Source: Lachnospiraceae bacterium
GTDB lineage: Bacteria; Bacillota; Clostridia; Lachnospirales; Lachnospiraceae
NCBI GenBank assembly: GCA_028693165.1
Contig: JAQUVX010000004.1
Coordinates: 124,001 to 188,000 of the forward strand
Direction of reading: 5' to 3'
DNA length: 64,000 nt
Shown here: positions 49,862-60,021 of the stretch, in pieces
Position numbering within the stretch: the stretch's first letter is position 1
Layout of the letters: every line of letters begins with the position of its first letter
Program-made: the position numbers and the translations under genes
Notes under the pieces: model-generated
What the model was told of the DNA's origin: nothing
The model's input: only the letters and a program-made list of their open reading frames with translations
Database searches by the model: none

Positions 49862-51664
49862 ATGAAAATATTAGCAAAAGATACATGGCAGATCGCCATA
49901 CAAAACTGGAAGCATATTCTTTTGTTTGAATTGCTCTATCGGGGGATTACCCTTCCGGTCTATCTGCGGCTTTCCGGGCGCGGTCTGCATCTGGCACTGC
50001 ATTTGGCCGGCTACAGCTATCTGACGGCGGGAAATATCGGGAGCTTTCTTGTGAGACCGTGGTCGATTGCGATCTTTCTCGCGCTGGGCCTGGTCGGTAT
50101 GATATTGCTGGCGGTCGAGACAGCCGGACTTATCACCGCATTTCAGGGGTCAGCCTATTACCAGAAGCTGACCCCTTTGCATATGTTTTGGAGCGGCATC
50201 CAGATGGTTGCAAAGGAGCTGCACCGGAAGAACTGGCGGCTGGGAATCATGCTGCTTTTACAGTACCTGCTGATCAACCTGGTGTTTATCGAAAGGATGC
50301 TGACCCACATGAAACCGGTCAATTTCCTTTTGGGCGAGATGACAAAGCAGCCATGGACGCTGATCCTTGCAGCCTTTGCGCTGGTGGTGTGCATTGCGGT
50401 CTCAGTGCCGGCGCTGTTTGTGTGCTATGGCTGTATGATCGAGCAGAAATCCTATCATGACAGCCTGCATCGCAGCAAACGGATGCTGAAGGGACATGTT
50501 GGCCCGGTGCTTGGGCTGCTGCTTGGCTGTAATCTGCTGGTGGCATTTGTTACATTGGCGGCCTATCTGGCGGCGGTGTGCGCCGCGGCGATTTTTATCG
50601 TGCTGTTTACCGACCAGAATCTGGCCATGGCAGTCCTTCTGCTGACGGCGGACCGGCTGGAACTGAGCCTGCTCTTTATCGGCAGTATTCTGGCGGTGGT
50701 GGGTAACGGTGCGGCACTTTCGGTGGCCTATTATCAGTACGGCAATCAGCGTTTTCATGGAGAACGCTGGGATTTCCGCTACCCGGCGAAGGGGACTGCG
50801 GGACGCAGACAGGTCGCGGCGGTGCTGTGCCTGATTGCGGCACTTTCATTATTCTATGTATTTGATCTGGTGCGCCACGGTTCTGTGGTTTCGGATGAAT
50901 TGCTGATTCAGACCGAGATTACGGCACATCGGGGCAGTTCCCGGACGGCACCGGAGAATACCATGGCGGCGATGCTGGCGGCGGTCGATGATCTGGCGGA
51001 CAGTGCGGAGCTGGACGTACAGCTGACCCAGGACGGTGTGGTTGTGCTGGGGCATGACGCGAATTTAAAACGGGTGGCTGGCGTGAACCGTGCGATCGCA
51101 TCGATGCCCTATGAGGAATTGTCAAAACTGGATGTGGGGAAATGGTTTTCACCGGACTATGCGGATGAGACGATTCCCACGCTGGATGAAGTTTTAGAGG
51201 CGTGCAAGGGAAAACTGAAGCTGAACATTGAGCTGAAAAATGTGGGAAAGAACAGCGAGCTGCCAAAGAAGGTGGTGGATCTGATTCGGAAACACGGCAT
51301 GGAAGAACAGTGCGTGCTCACGTCGACCAGCCTGCATTATCTGAAAGAAGTGAAGGCACTGGAGCCGCAGTTTCAGACGGGATATATCATATCGGCGGCG
51401 TACGGCAATTATTATTCCAGCGAGGCGGTGGATTTTATCAGCATTCGTTCGAGCTTTGTAGATGAGCGTCTGGTGGAAAATGTACACGCGCAGGGCAAGG
51501 GCATATTTGCCTGGACGGTCAATACCAAGAGTGAGATCGAGCGTCTGGTCATGCTTGGTGTGGACGGAATCATCACGGATCAGCCGGTGCTTGCGCGGGA
51601 GATTGTCTACCGGGAAGGCGCGACGGAAACGTTGTTTGAATATCTGCGTCTGGTATTTCGTTAG
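49862..51664 (+). CDS. Membrane-anchored glycerophosphodiester phosphodiesterase
   Basis: A 600-residue protein. The first about 335 residues form roughly eight membrane helices (the GDPD membrane domain). The C-terminal part is a GDPD barrel: ITAHRGSSRTAPENT (His, Arg, Glu, Asn), ELDVQLTQDGVVVLGHD (metal Glu/Asp and second His), NIELK, and GVDGIITDQPVLA. It hydrolyses glycerophosphodiesters outside the membrane, from lipids or teichoic acids. It is followed by dtd at 12 bases. Confidence 0.93.
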   Translation: MKILAKDTWQIAIQNWKHILLFELLYRGITLPVYLRLSGRGLHLALHLAGYSYLTAGNIGSFLVRPWSIAIFLALGLVGMILLAVETAGLITAFQGSAYYQKLTPLHMFWSGIQMVAKELHRKNWRLGIMLLLQYLLINLVFIERMLTHMKPVNFLLGEMTKQPWTLILAAFALVVCIAVSVPALFVCYGCMIEQKSYHDSLHRSKRMLKGHVGPVLGLLLGCNLLVAFVTLAAYLAAVCAAAIFIVLFTDQNLAMAVLLLTADRLELSLLFIGSILAVVGNGAALSVAYYQYGNQRFHGERWDFRYPAKGTAGRRQVAAVLCLIAALSLFYVFDLVRHGSVVSDELLIQTEITAHRGSSRTAPENTMAAMLAAVDDLADSAELDVQLTQDGVVVLGHDANLKRVAGVNRAIASMPYEELSKLDVGKWFSPDYADETIPTLDEVLEACKGKLKLNIELKNVGKNSELPKKVVDLIRKHGMEEQCVLTSTSLHYLKEVKALEPQFQTGYIISAAYGNYYSSEAVDFISIRSSFVDERLVENVHAQGKGIFAWTVNTKSEIERLVMLGVDGIITDQPVLAREIVYREGATETLFEYLRLVFR

Positions 51665-51676
51665 TAGGAGGAGAGA

Positions 51677-52138
51677 ATGAGAGTTGTACTTCAGAGAGTG
51701 AACCATGCCAGCGTGAAGGTGGATGGAGAGGTGATCGGATCGATCGGAAAAGGATTTTTGCTGCTGCTCGGCGTGGCGGATACAGACGGGGAGACGGCGG
51801 CTGACCGCATGGCGGATAAGATCTGCAAGCTGCGGATCTTTGAGGATGCGGACGGAAAGACGAACTGTTCGCTGACGGACGTGGGCGGAGAGCTTTTGGT
51901 GGTGAGCCAGTTTACCCTGTATGCAGACTGCCGCAAGGGCAATCGTCCGAGTTTTATCCGGGCAGGTGCGCCGGACAAGGCCAATCAGCTGTATGAATAT
52001 TTCATGGACCGCTGCCGCAGCCATGGTTTTGTGGTGGCACACGGGAGCTTCGGCGCGGACATGAAGATTGAATTGGAAAATGACGGGCCGTTTACGCTGG
52101 TATTGGAAGGCGATGAGAACGGTCTGAGAGGAGAATAG
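51677..52138 (+). CDS. dtd: D-aminoacyl-tRNA deacylase
   Basis: A 153-residue homodimeric enzyme removing D-amino acids (and glycine from tRNA-Ala). [17 protein letters not shown] at the N-terminus, the catalytic [17 protein letters not shown] and the cross-subunit [10 protein letters not shown] (Gly-cisPro motif variant GPF) are visible. RBS AGGAGGAGAG. Located after the alarmone and GDPD genes, close to its usual Firmicute neighbourhood of rel-dtd. Confidence 0.95.
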   Translation: MRVVLQRVNHASVKVDGEVIGSIGKGFLLLLGVADTDGETAADRMADKICKLRIFEDADGKTNCSLTDVGGELLVVSQFTLYADCRKGNRPSFIRAGAPDKANQLYEYFMDRCRSHGFVVAHGSFGADMKIELENDGPFTLVLEGDENGLRGE

Positions 52139-52141
52139 ACA

Positions 52142-53545
52142 ATGGATGAACAGAAGAAAAAAACAGACGGACAGATCCTTGAGGAAGCGTTAATCTGGAA
52201 ATTTCCGCATATCGGAAAAGAAAAACCGGATCAGATCGCTGAGGCAGCCGCATTTTGTGAGGGCTACAAGGCGTTCTTAAATGAGGGAAAGACGGAGCGG
52301 GAATGCGTGGCTGCGGCGGAGCGGATGCTGAAGGCAGCCGGTTATGAAACGCTGGACCCGGGCAAATGCTATCAGCCGGGCGACAAGGTGTATCAGGTGA
52401 ACCGCAAGAAGGCGATTCTGATGACCACATTCGGCACAAAGCCGCTCAGTGAGGGCGTGCGGATCAATGGGGCGCATATTGATTCCCCGCGTCTGGACTT
52501 GAAACCGAATCCGATGTATGAGAAGAGTGAGATCGCGTATTTCAAGACCCATTATTATGGTGGCATCCGCAAATATCAGTGGGGCACCACACCGCTGGCG
52601 CTGCATGGTGTCGTGGTGAAGAAGGACGGCGAAGTGATTCCGGTCTGCATCGGCGAGGAGGCCGCAGATCCGGTATTCTGCGTCAGCGACCTGCTCCCGC
52701 ACCTGGCGGCGAAGCAGAACGAGCGCAAATTGTCCGAGGGCCTGAAGGGCGAAGAACTGAATGTCATCATCGGCTCGATTCCGTATGCAGATGAGGCAGT
52801 CAAGGAGCCGGTCAAGCTGATGGCACTGAAGCTGCTCAACGAGAAATATGGAATCACGGAGGCGGATTTCTTCCGGGCGGAGATCGAGATGGTTCCGGCT
52901 CAGAAGGCGGTGGATGTGGGTCTGGACCGCAGCCTGATCGGGGCTTACGGCCAGGATGACCGTGTCTGTGCCTATACGGCGCTGATGGCAGAGCTGGAGG
53001 TGACATGTCCGGCCTACACGACGGTCACGGTGCTGAGCGATAAGGAAGAGATTGGTTCCGAGGGAAATACCGGCATGAATTCCAATTACATGAAGCATTA
53101 TATAGAAGATCTGGCGCAGACGCAGGGTGTGGAGGTGCGGGAGATATTCCGCCATTCCATGTGTCTGTCGGCGGATGTGAATGCAGCTTACGATCCGACC
53201 TTTGCGGATGTGTTTGAGGCGAACAATTCCAGCTACATCAACAAGGGCTGCGTACTGACCAAATACACGGGTGCCCGCGGCAAGTCAGGGGCCAACGATG
53301 CCAGCGCGGAGACTATGGCGAAAGTCATTGAGATCATGGAGGCGCACGGTGTGTACTGGCAGGCAGGCGAGCTGGGCGCGGTGGATCAGGGCGGCGGCGG
53401 AACCATTGCCAAATTCGTGGCAGGTCTGGACATTGATGTGGTGGATTTGGGTGTGCCGATCCTCTCCATGCATGCGCCGTTTGAGCTGGCATCCAAGCTG
53501 GATGTGTATCATACATACAAGGCATTCCAGGCATTCTATATCTGA
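52142..53545 (+). CDS. M18-family aminopeptidase
   Basis: A 467-residue zinc aminopeptidase of the M18 family, dodecameric in known members. Metal-site motifs: NGAHIDSPRLDL, DKEEIGSEGNTGMNS, and a C-terminal DLGVPILSMHAPFE. The block GARGKSGANDASAE is typical. It trims N-terminal residues of peptides in the cytoplasm. It starts three bases after the dtd stop, with AGAGGAG in the dtd end. Confidence 0.93.
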   Translation: MDEQKKKTDGQILEEALIWKFPHIGKEKPDQIAEAAAFCEGYKAFLNEGKTERECVAAAERMLKAAGYETLDPGKCYQPGDKVYQVNRKKAILMTTFGTKPLSEGVRINGAHIDSPRLDLKPNPMYEKSEIAYFKTHYYGGIRKYQWGTTPLALHGVVVKKDGEVIPVCIGEEAADPVFCVSDLLPHLAAKQNERKLSEGLKGEELNVIIGSIPYADEAVKEPVKLMALKLLNEKYGITEADFFRAEIEMVPAQKAVDVGLDRSLIGAYGQDDRVCAYTALMAELEVTCPAYTTVTVLSDKEEIGSEGNTGMNSNYMKHYIEDLAQTQGVEVREIFRHSMCLSADVNAAYDPTFADVFEANNSSYINKGCVLTKYTGARGKSGANDASAETMAKVIEIMEAHGVYWQAGELGAVDQGGGGTIAKFVAGLDIDVVDLGVPILSMHAPFELASKLDVYHTYKAFQAFYI

Positions 53546-53658
53546 ATTATTTATGAATTTGATGGAAACGCTTTGTAAACGGGGCCTGATATGTTATAAC
53601 TGTAAGAAGTACGCGGCGAGGGCGGCGTAACTTTTAGAAAAAAGAAAAGGATAGTATA

Positions 53659-54723
53659 ATGAGAAAATATGTAAAATTGACTTTATGTGGCCTGGCGGCC
53701 ATGATGCTGATCGCAGGATGTTCCAAGAAGGAGAAACCGGAGGAGACCACGACCGCTCCGGCAGAGACCAGTACGGAAGCCAACCAGGAGGTTGTTGACA
53801 AGGGAACGGTGAAGAAGCTGGGAGAATACAAGGGGCTTGAGCTGACCAAAACACCGGTTGATGTGACGGATGAAGAGCTGGAGGCACGGATTCAGAGCAT
53901 TCTGGAAGCGAATCCGGAGTATGTGGAGATCACAGACCGCGCGGCCAAGGAGGGAGATACGGTTGACATTGATTTTGTCGGCATGAAGGACGGCGTTGCA
54001 TTTGACGGCGGCACCTCAGAGGGCTATAAGCTGGAACTGGGTTCCGGGTCCTTTATCCCGGGCTTTGAAGAAGGCCTGATCGGCGCAAAGACCGGCGATG
54101 AGCTGAGCCTGAATTTGACCTTCCCGGAGACTTACGGACAGGCAGATCTGGCAGGCCAGGCGGTTGTGTTTGATGTGACGGTTAACGGCATTGAGGAGAA
54201 GAAGGATGCAGTGCTGGATGACAATTTTGTACAGCGCACGTCCGATTTTTCGACCGTGGACGAGTACCGCGCGGACACACTGGCGACGATGGAATCCGAG
54301 AAAGAGAAACAGGCACAGCGTCAGCTGATGAGCGATGCGATCATGGCAGTGATCGAAACCTCCGAGTTTGATTTGAACCAGGCGGCAGTGGATCAGGAAT
54401 ATGAGTCTCAGAAGCAGTATATGACGTATATGTCACAGACGCTGTATGGCATGTCCCTTGAGGATCTGATGGCGGCTACCGGCATGACCGATGAGTCGAT
54501 GAAGACCGATTCCGAGAACATCGTCAAAGAGCAGCTTCTGATTCCGGCGATTGCGGAGAAGGAAGGCCTGAAAGCGGAAGATGCAGACCGCACGGCGGTT
54601 GCGCAGGATTCAGGCATGACCGTGGATATGCTCAAACAGAGCTATGGCGAGGAGGCTGTGGAGGAAGCAGCACTGAACCATCGTGTGCAGCAGTTCCTTT
54701 TGGACAATGCGGTAATCAAATAA
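53659..54723 (+). CDS. Lipoprotein with trigger-factor-like FKBP and chaperone domains
   Basis: A 354-residue lipoprotein: signal peptide with lipobox LIAGC (C21), a Thr/Glu-rich linker, then [20 protein letters not shown], an FKBP-type peptidyl-prolyl isomerase ([19 protein letters not shown]... [17 protein letters not shown]...TFPETYG), and a C-terminal alpha-helical arm. This is trigger factor without its ribosome-binding N-terminus but with a membrane anchor, so it probably folds proteins outside the cell, as PrsA does. A promoter TTGTAA-16-TATAAC lies at 53573-53600. Confidence 0.88.
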   Translation: MRKYVKLTLCGLAAMMLIAGCSKKEKPEETTTAPAETSTEANQEVVDKGTVKKLGEYKGLELTKTPVDVTDEELEARIQSILEANPEYVEITDRAAKEGDTVDIDFVGMKDGVAFDGGTSEGYKLELGSGSFIPGFEEGLIGAKTGDELSLNLTFPETYGQADLAGQAVVFDVTVNGIEEKKDAVLDDNFVQRTSDFSTVDEYRADTLATMESEKEKQAQRQLMSDAIMAVIETSEFDLNQAAVDQEYESQKQYMTYMSQTLYGMSLEDLMAATGMTDESMKTDSENIVKEQLLIPAIAEKEGLKAEDADRTAVAQDSGMTVDMLKQSYGEEAVEEAALNHRVQQFLLDNAVIK

Positions 54724-54739
54724 AAACAGGGGGCATGAG

Positions 54740-55327
54740 ATGCAGCTGTTAAAGGACAGAATCCGTAAGGACGGAAAGATTAAAGCAGGAAATGTACTAA
54801 AGGTGGACAGTTTCCTGAATCACCAGATGGACATCAAGTTATTTGAAGAGGTTGGAAAAGAATTTAAGCGCCGTTTTGCTGACATGGAGGTCAACAAGAT
54901 CCTGACCATAGAGGCTTCCGGCATCGGCATTGCCTGCGTTGTGGCACAGAGTTTTCACGTGCCGGTGGTGTTTGCAAAGAAAACACAGACCAAGAATATT
55001 GCAGGGGATGTCTATACCAGCAAGGTAGAATCGTTCACGCATGGGCGTGTGTATGACATTATCGTGGCGAAGGAATTCCTTGGAAAAGGTGACAAGGTGC
55101 TGCTGATCGATGATTTTCTGGCAAATGGCAAGGCGCTGGAAGGTCTGGCAGCTCTGGTGGAGGAATCCGGTGCAGAGTTAGTCGGAGCCGGGATCGTGAT
55201 CGAGAAAGGATTTCAGGTGGGCGGAGAATTGATCCGCTCCCAGGGAATCCGCCTGGAGTCGCTGGCGATTGTGGAAAGTATGGATGAGGAGAGCGGAGAG
55301 ATCGTATTCCGCGGAGATAAGGCGTGA
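54740..55327 (+). CDS. xpt: Xanthine phosphoribosyltransferase
   Basis: Converts xanthine and PRPP into XMP in purine salvage; 195 residues, usual for Firmicutes. The PRPP motif is [18 protein letters not shown] and the N-terminal block [10 protein letters not shown] binds the base. No purine riboswitch was seen upstream; the gene follows the lipoprotein at 16 bases and is probably co-transcribed. Its stop overlaps the next GTG start (GTGA). Confidence 0.94.
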   Translation: MQLLKDRIRKDGKIKAGNVLKVDSFLNHQMDIKLFEEVGKEFKRRFADMEVNKILTIEASGIGIACVVAQSFHVPVVFAKKTQTKNIAGDVYTSKVESFTHGRVYDIIVAKEFLGKGDKVLLIDDFLANGKALEGLAALVEESGAELVGAGIVIEKGFQVGGELIRSQGIRLESLAIVESMDEESGEIVFRGDKA

Positions 55328-56112
55328 GCAGAAAAGCATTATTTTTTGACATTGACGGCACCCTGCTGAGCGAAGTGACGCGGCAGGTGCCGGAGAGTGC
55401 CAAACGGGCACTGGAGAAAGCGCGTGCCTGCGGGCATCTGGTATTTATCAATACGGGCCGTACCTACGGCCAGATCGGCATCATCAAGGATCTGGTGGAG
55501 GTGGACGGCTGGCTGTGCGGGTGCGGCACTTACATTGAGGCAGGCGGTAAGGTGCTGTATTACCGTGTGATGCCGACTGAGCAGTGTCTGCGGATCGGTC
55601 GGGCGATCGATGCCGCCGATATGGATGGCATCATGGAAGGAAAAGACGGCTGTTATGTGGGCAGCCCGGAGAGCCGGTTTGAACAGGGCCGGGATATGCG
55701 GAAGCACTTAAAGGGATCTATTAATTATGTAAACTGGCAGCGGGAATGTGGCCCGGTCGAGAAGTTCTGTGTGATATCTGATGAGCAGAGCGATCGGGCG
55801 GGCTTTTTCCGCAGTCTGGATCTGGACATTGACGTGATTGACCGGGGCGACGGATTCTATGAGTGCGTGCCGGCAGGACATTCCAAGGCAAGCGCGATCA
55901 ATGTGATCCTGAAAACCTATGATCTGTCACTGCAGGATGCCTATGTGTTTGGCGACAGTACCAACGACATTTCCATGTTTGAGCATGTGCCGAATGCAAT
56001 TTTAATGGGGAAGCACAGTGTTGAGCTGGAGCCGTTTGCGTCCTTTCAGACCAAGACGGTGGAGCAGGACGGTATCTGGTATGCGATGGAGAAGCTGGGA
56101 TTATTAGAATAA
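55324..56112 (+). CDS. HAD-superfamily (Cof-type) hydrolase
   Basis: A 262-residue phosphatase with motif [10 protein letters not shown], a Cof-type C2 cap, and the end motif [15 protein letters not shown]. Cof-type enzymes dephosphorylate sugar phosphates or cofactors such as pyridoxal phosphate and FMN. The start is GTG, overlapping xpt by four bases. Confidence 0.92.
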   Translation: MSRKALFFDIDGTLLSEVTRQVPESAKRALEKARACGHLVFINTGRTYGQIGIIKDLVEVDGWLCGCGTYIEAGGKVLYYRVMPTEQCLRIGRAIDAADMDGIMEGKDGCYVGSPESRFEQGRDMRKHLKGSINYVNWQRECGPVEKFCVISDEQSDRAGFFRSLDLDIDVIDRGDGFYECVPAGHSKASAINVILKTYDLSLQDAYVFGDSTNDISMFEHVPNAILMGKHSVELEPFASFQTKTVEQDGIWYAMEKLGLLE

Positions 56113-56128
56113 TGGAGAGAACGGAATT

Positions 56129-58546
56129 ATGAAACTTCGGATCGGAACACGAAAGAGCAAGCTGGCGATGGTGCAGACAGAGATTGTGCGGGATGCGATT
56201 CTGGCACATTTCCCAGAGATTGAGATTGAAATCATTCCCATGAGCACAAAAGGAGACCGGCTGCTGGACCGTTCTCTGACGAGCTTTGGCGGAAAAGGGG
56301 TATTCACCAAGGAATTGGAAGAAGCGCTGCTGAAGGGCCAGATCGATCTGGCTGTGCACAGTGCCAAGGATATGCCGATGGAATTCCCCAAAGGGCTGAC
56401 GCTTGGGGCGGTTCTGGCGCGGGAGGACGCGGCGGATGTATTGGTGACCCGCACCGGGATTCCGGCACGGCAGCTTCCGGCGGGCAGTGTGGTCGGAACC
56501 AGCAGTCTGCGCAGGCAGCTGCAGATTCATGCGCTGAACCCGCAGGTGCGGATTCGCCAGCTTCGGGGCAACGTGCAGACGCGTCTGGAGAAGCTGCGCA
56601 GGGGCGAATATGACGGCATCCTTCTGGCGGCGGCGGGACTGCATCGTCTGGAGCTTCTGAACCCGGAAGGGCTGCATCTGGAATATCTGGACAAGGAGAG
56701 CTTTGTTCCGGCGGCCGGTCAGGGAATTCTGGCGACGGAGGTCCGCAAGGGTGAGCTTTCTGAGATCATGAAGCGGATTCATTCGCGGGAGGCAGCCATG
56801 CAGCTGCGCGCGGAGCGGGACTATCTGACCATATTGGACGGGAGCTGCAATGCACCCTGCGGCGCATACTGCCGGAGGGAAGCAGGTGATCTCGTCATGA
56901 CGGCCATGTATGCACAGGACGGTGTGCATCCGGTGTTCTGCAAGGGCAGTGTGCCGGACGGAGGAGATCTGGAATGTGCGTCGGAGCTGGCGAAGAAGCT
57001 GGCGATTCAGGTGCGGTTCCAGACGGTTCGTCTGATCGGAGCAGGCCCCGGAGATGCGGGGCTGTTCACACAAAAAGGGCTGGAGAGTGTCCGCAGCGCC
57101 GATGTCATCGTATATGACAATCTGGTGTCCGGTTCGATTCTCAACGAAGCCCGTCTGGACGCGGAACTGATTTATGCAGGAAAGCGTGCCGGACATCACC
57201 ATATGACCCAGGAGCAGATTAATGATCTTCTGGTGAAGCTGGCGCTGGAAGGAAAGTCCGTGGTGCGTTTGAAGGGCGGAGATCCTTATATCTTCGGACG
57301 CGGCGGCGAAGAGGCGCTGGCGTTGAGGAAACATGGAATTCCCTTTGAGATTGTGCCGGGGGTGTCTTCTTCTTACAGTGTACCGGCGTATGCCGGCATT
57401 CCGGTGACACAGCGTGAGCTGGCATCTTCGTTCCATGTGATTACCGGTCACGAGGGTTCCCACAAGGAAGAAGCGGTGCTGGATTATGATACTCTGGCAA
57501 AGGAAGAAGGGACGCTGGTGTTCCTGATGGGGTTACAGAATCTGGAACATATTGCGCAGAAGCTGATTGCCGGAGGCAAGGCGAAGGCTACGCCGGCGGC
57601 GGTGATCTCTCGCGGGACGACGGCGAGCCAGAAAAAGGCGGTATCGGACCTGGAACATATCGCAGAGGAAGTGCGGCGCTGCGGGATCAGGACACCTGCG
57701 ATCACGGTCATTGGGCCGGTGGTGCAGCTTGAGAAAGACCTGGACTGGTTCGGGCGCGGCCCACTGGCCGGGAAACGGGTCATGGTGACAGGAACGCGCT
57801 ATATCTCCAGGGAACTGGAGGAGGAGCTGCGTCCGCTGGGTGCCGAGGCCGTGACCATCAGCCTGATCGAGAGCCGTCCCGTCTGGAATGCACAGATTCG
57901 GGAAGCGCTTGCTCATATTGATCGTTATCAGTGGCAGGTATTCACCAGCAGCAACGGTGTGGACCTGTTCTTTGAGATGATGAAGGAACAGGATCTGGAT
58001 CTGCGTATGCTGATGCATATGAAATTTGCGGCCATCGGCCGAAAGACGGCGGAGGCATTGAAGGAACATGGGTTTTCCTGCGATTTTGTGCCGGAGAATT
58101 TCTCCGGGGCGGATCTGGCCAGAGAGTGGATTCCGACACTTGGGCCGGAGGAGCGGGTATTGCTTCTGCGGGCGCAGGAGGGCTCAGAGGTGCTGCCGAG
58201 AGAGCTGGCGAAGGCCGGCGTGCCGTTTGCGGACATCCCGCTTTATGAGACGTGGGTGGACACGCGAAGAAAAGAGGAACTGAACCGTCTTGTTCAGGAA
58301 GTGGATTATGTGACGCTGGCCAGCAGTTCAGCGGTGCGTGCGTTTTATGAGATGCTTGAGGACAAAGATTGTCTTGAGGCGAAAGTGATTTCTATCGGGC
58401 CGTATACCACAAAGACAGCCGAGGAATTGGGTCTGCCGGTCTATGCGGATGCGGTAGAGTATACGGCGGCGGGAATTGCGGCGGTGATCCAGGCGGATGT
58501 GGAAGAGCTGCTGAATCGGAAATGGGAAAAAGAAGAGCATCATTGA
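56129..58546 (+). CDS. hemC-cobA-hemD: Trifunctional HemC-CobA-HemD fusion
   Basis: An 805-residue protein for three consecutive tetrapyrrole steps. Residues 1-290 are hydroxymethylbilane synthase (GTRKSKLA, HSAKDMP, RRQLQI, cofactor cysteine in DGSCNAPCGAY). Residues about 293-535 are uroporphyrinogen-III C-methyltransferase (LIGAGPGDAGLFT, RLKGGDPYIFGRGGEE, GVSSSYSVPAYAGIPVT). Residues about 540-800 are uroporphyrinogen-III synthase (GKRVMVTG, TSSNGVDLFF, SSSAVRAFYE). The product precorrin-2 leads to sirohaem or cobalamin. Separate HemC-SUMT or SUMT-HemD proteins are common; all three in one chain is rarer. The second CcdA-thioredoxin gene follows. Confidence 0.95.
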   Translation: MKLRIGTRKSKLAMVQTEIVRDAILAHFPEIEIEIIPMSTKGDRLLDRSLTSFGGKGVFTKELEEALLKGQIDLAVHSAKDMPMEFPKGLTLGAVLAREDAADVLVTRTGIPARQLPAGSVVGTSSLRRQLQIHALNPQVRIRQLRGNVQTRLEKLRRGEYDGILLAAAGLHRLELLNPEGLHLEYLDKESFVPAAGQGILATEVRKGELSEIMKRIHSREAAMQLRAERDYLTILDGSCNAPCGAYCRREAGDLVMTAMYAQDGVHPVFCKGSVPDGGDLECASELAKKLAIQVRFQTVRLIGAGPGDAGLFTQKGLESVRSADVIVYDNLVSGSILNEARLDAELIYAGKRAGHHHMTQEQINDLLVKLALEGKSVVRLKGGDPYIFGRGGEEALALRKHGIPFEIVPGVSSSYSVPAYAGIPVTQRELASSFHVITGHEGSHKEEAVLDYDTLAKEEGTLVFLMGLQNLEHIAQKLIAGGKAKATPAAVISRGTTASQKKAVSDLEHIAEEVRRCGIRTPAITVIGPVVQLEKDLDWFGRGPLAGKRVMVTGTRYISRELEEELRPLGAEAVTISLIESRPVWNAQIREALAHIDRYQWQVFTSSNGVDLFFEMMKEQDLDLRMLMHMKFAAIGRKTAEALKEHGFSCDFVPENFSGADLAREWIPTLGPEERVLLLRAQEGSEVLPRELAKAGVPFADIPLYETWVDTRRKEELNRLVQEVDYVTLASSSAVRAFYEMLEDKDCLEAKVISIGPYTTKTAEELGLPVYADAVEYTAAGIAAVIQADVEELLNRKWEKEEHH

Positions 58547-58561
58547 GATTGAAAGGAGATT

Positions 58562-59923
58562 ATGCTTATGGGATTTTCTTTAGGAGTAAGTGTTCCGGCC
58601 GCAACTGTATTTTTTCAGGGACTGATTAGTTTCTTTTCGCCATGCGTTCTGCCGCTTCTGCCGCTTTATATCGGCTACCTGTCCGGAGGGACCGGTGTGC
58701 GGCAGGAGGATGGGCGGATTCATTATCAGCGTGGGAAGGTGATGCTTCACACCCTGTTTTTCGTACTTGGTGTCAGCTTCACGTTCTTTTTGCTGGGGCT
58801 TGGCATGTCGGCGGTCGGAACCTTCTTCCGGTCCAGACAGATGCTGTTTGCACGGATCGGCGGTATTCTGGTGGTGCTGTTCGGCTTGTACCAGCTTGGT
58901 ATATTTGGTGCATCGAAGATGCTCAGCCAGGAGAAACGTCTGCCGTTCCAGCTGGGGAAGCTGGCGATGTCTCCGCTTACGGCGTTTCTGATGGGCTTTA
59001 CCTTCAGCTTTGCATGGACTCCGTGCGTGGGGCCTGCGCTGACGAGCGTGCTTTTGATGGCGGCATCGGCGGCTGACGGTACCATGGGCTTTCTTCTGAT
59101 CGGTGTGTATACACTGGGATTTGTGCTGCCGTTTCTGGCAGTTGGTCTGTTTACGACCTCGCTTTTGGAGCTGTTCCGAAAACACCGCAATGTCGTGCAG
59201 TACACGGCGAAGCTGGGCGGAATCCTGATGGTGTTTATGGGTGTCATGATGGTGACCGGCAAGATGAATGCGGTGACCGGATACCTGTCAAATCTGTCGC
59301 TGCCGCAGAGCGCGGTGGAGACGACGGCTGGTGCTGGCGGCGACGGTGCGGCTGGTGCTGGCGGTGCTGGTGATGGTGCTGTGGCTGGTACGGAGAATGG
59401 GGCCGGGACGGATGCGGCAGCCGGGACATCGGACGAAACAGAGACCTCGGCGGAGGACAAGAACAAGATGCTCCCTGAGGCGGTTGACTTTGAACTTGTA
59501 GATCAGTACGGCAACAAACATACGCTGGCCGATTACAAGGGAAAGACCGTATTCCTCAATTTCTGGGCGACCTGGTGTCCGCCGTGCCGGGCGGAGATGC
59601 CGGATATTCAGAAGCTTTATGAAACGTATGATACAGAAGGGGATGACGCTTTGATCGTTCTGGGCGTGGCGGCGCCGAATGTCGGCCAGGAGACGGATGA
59701 GGCGGGGATCGCGGCATTTCTGGAAGAGAACGGCTATACCTATCCGGTGCTGATGGACCCGACCGGCGAACTGTTTAGCGCCTACGGGATCAGTTCCTTC
59801 CCGACGACCTTCATGATCAACCGGGACGGCTACATTTTCGGATATGTGAGCGGTATGCTGTCGGAGGACATGATGCAGAGCATCATCAGTCAGACGATGG
59901 AAGGAAAACGCGAGAAGAAATAG
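58562..59923 (+). CDS. ccdA: CcdA-type thiol transporter fused to a thioredoxin-like domain (copy 2)
   Basis: Same domain order as the protein at 14679-16001 and clearly its paralogue: six-helix CcdA core (SPCVLPL and TPCVGPA), a long Ala/Gly/Asp/Thr linker (about 255-305), and a TlpA/ResA-like domain with WCPPC (C339, C342). The linkers differ wholly while the domains are close. AAAGGAG lies four bases before the ATG at 58562 and ten before the one at 58568; the latter may be the real start. It follows hemC-cobA-hemD directly. Confidence 0.93.
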   Translation: MLMGFSLGVSVPAATVFFQGLISFFSPCVLPLLPLYIGYLSGGTGVRQEDGRIHYQRGKVMLHTLFFVLGVSFTFFLLGLGMSAVGTFFRSRQMLFARIGGILVVLFGLYQLGIFGASKMLSQEKRLPFQLGKLAMSPLTAFLMGFTFSFAWTPCVGPALTSVLLMAASAADGTMGFLLIGVYTLGFVLPFLAVGLFTTSLLELFRKHRNVVQYTAKLGGILMVFMGVMMVTGKMNAVTGYLSNLSLPQSAVETTAGAGGDGAAGAGGAGDGAVAGTENGAGTDAAAGTSDETETSAEDKNKMLPEAVDFELVDQYGNKHTLADYKGKTVFLNFWATWCPPCRAEMPDIQKLYETYDTEGDDALIVLGVAAPNVGQETDEAGIAAFLEENGYTYPVLMDPTGELFSAYGISSFPTTFMINRDGYIFGYVSGMLSEDMMQSIISQTMEGKREKK

Positions 59924-60021
59924 AGCCGCAAAACTTGATAAATCATGAGTGGCGTGATACAGTTATAATAATTATACAGTAAGAGACGACACAGCAGCGA
60001 CAAATGTGGGAGGTGCAATCA

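Noticed and set aside
55898..57463. 521-codon minus-strand frame
   Set aside because: Antisense shadow of the HAD and hemC-cobA-hemD genes; His/Arg/Gln-rich with no start signal.
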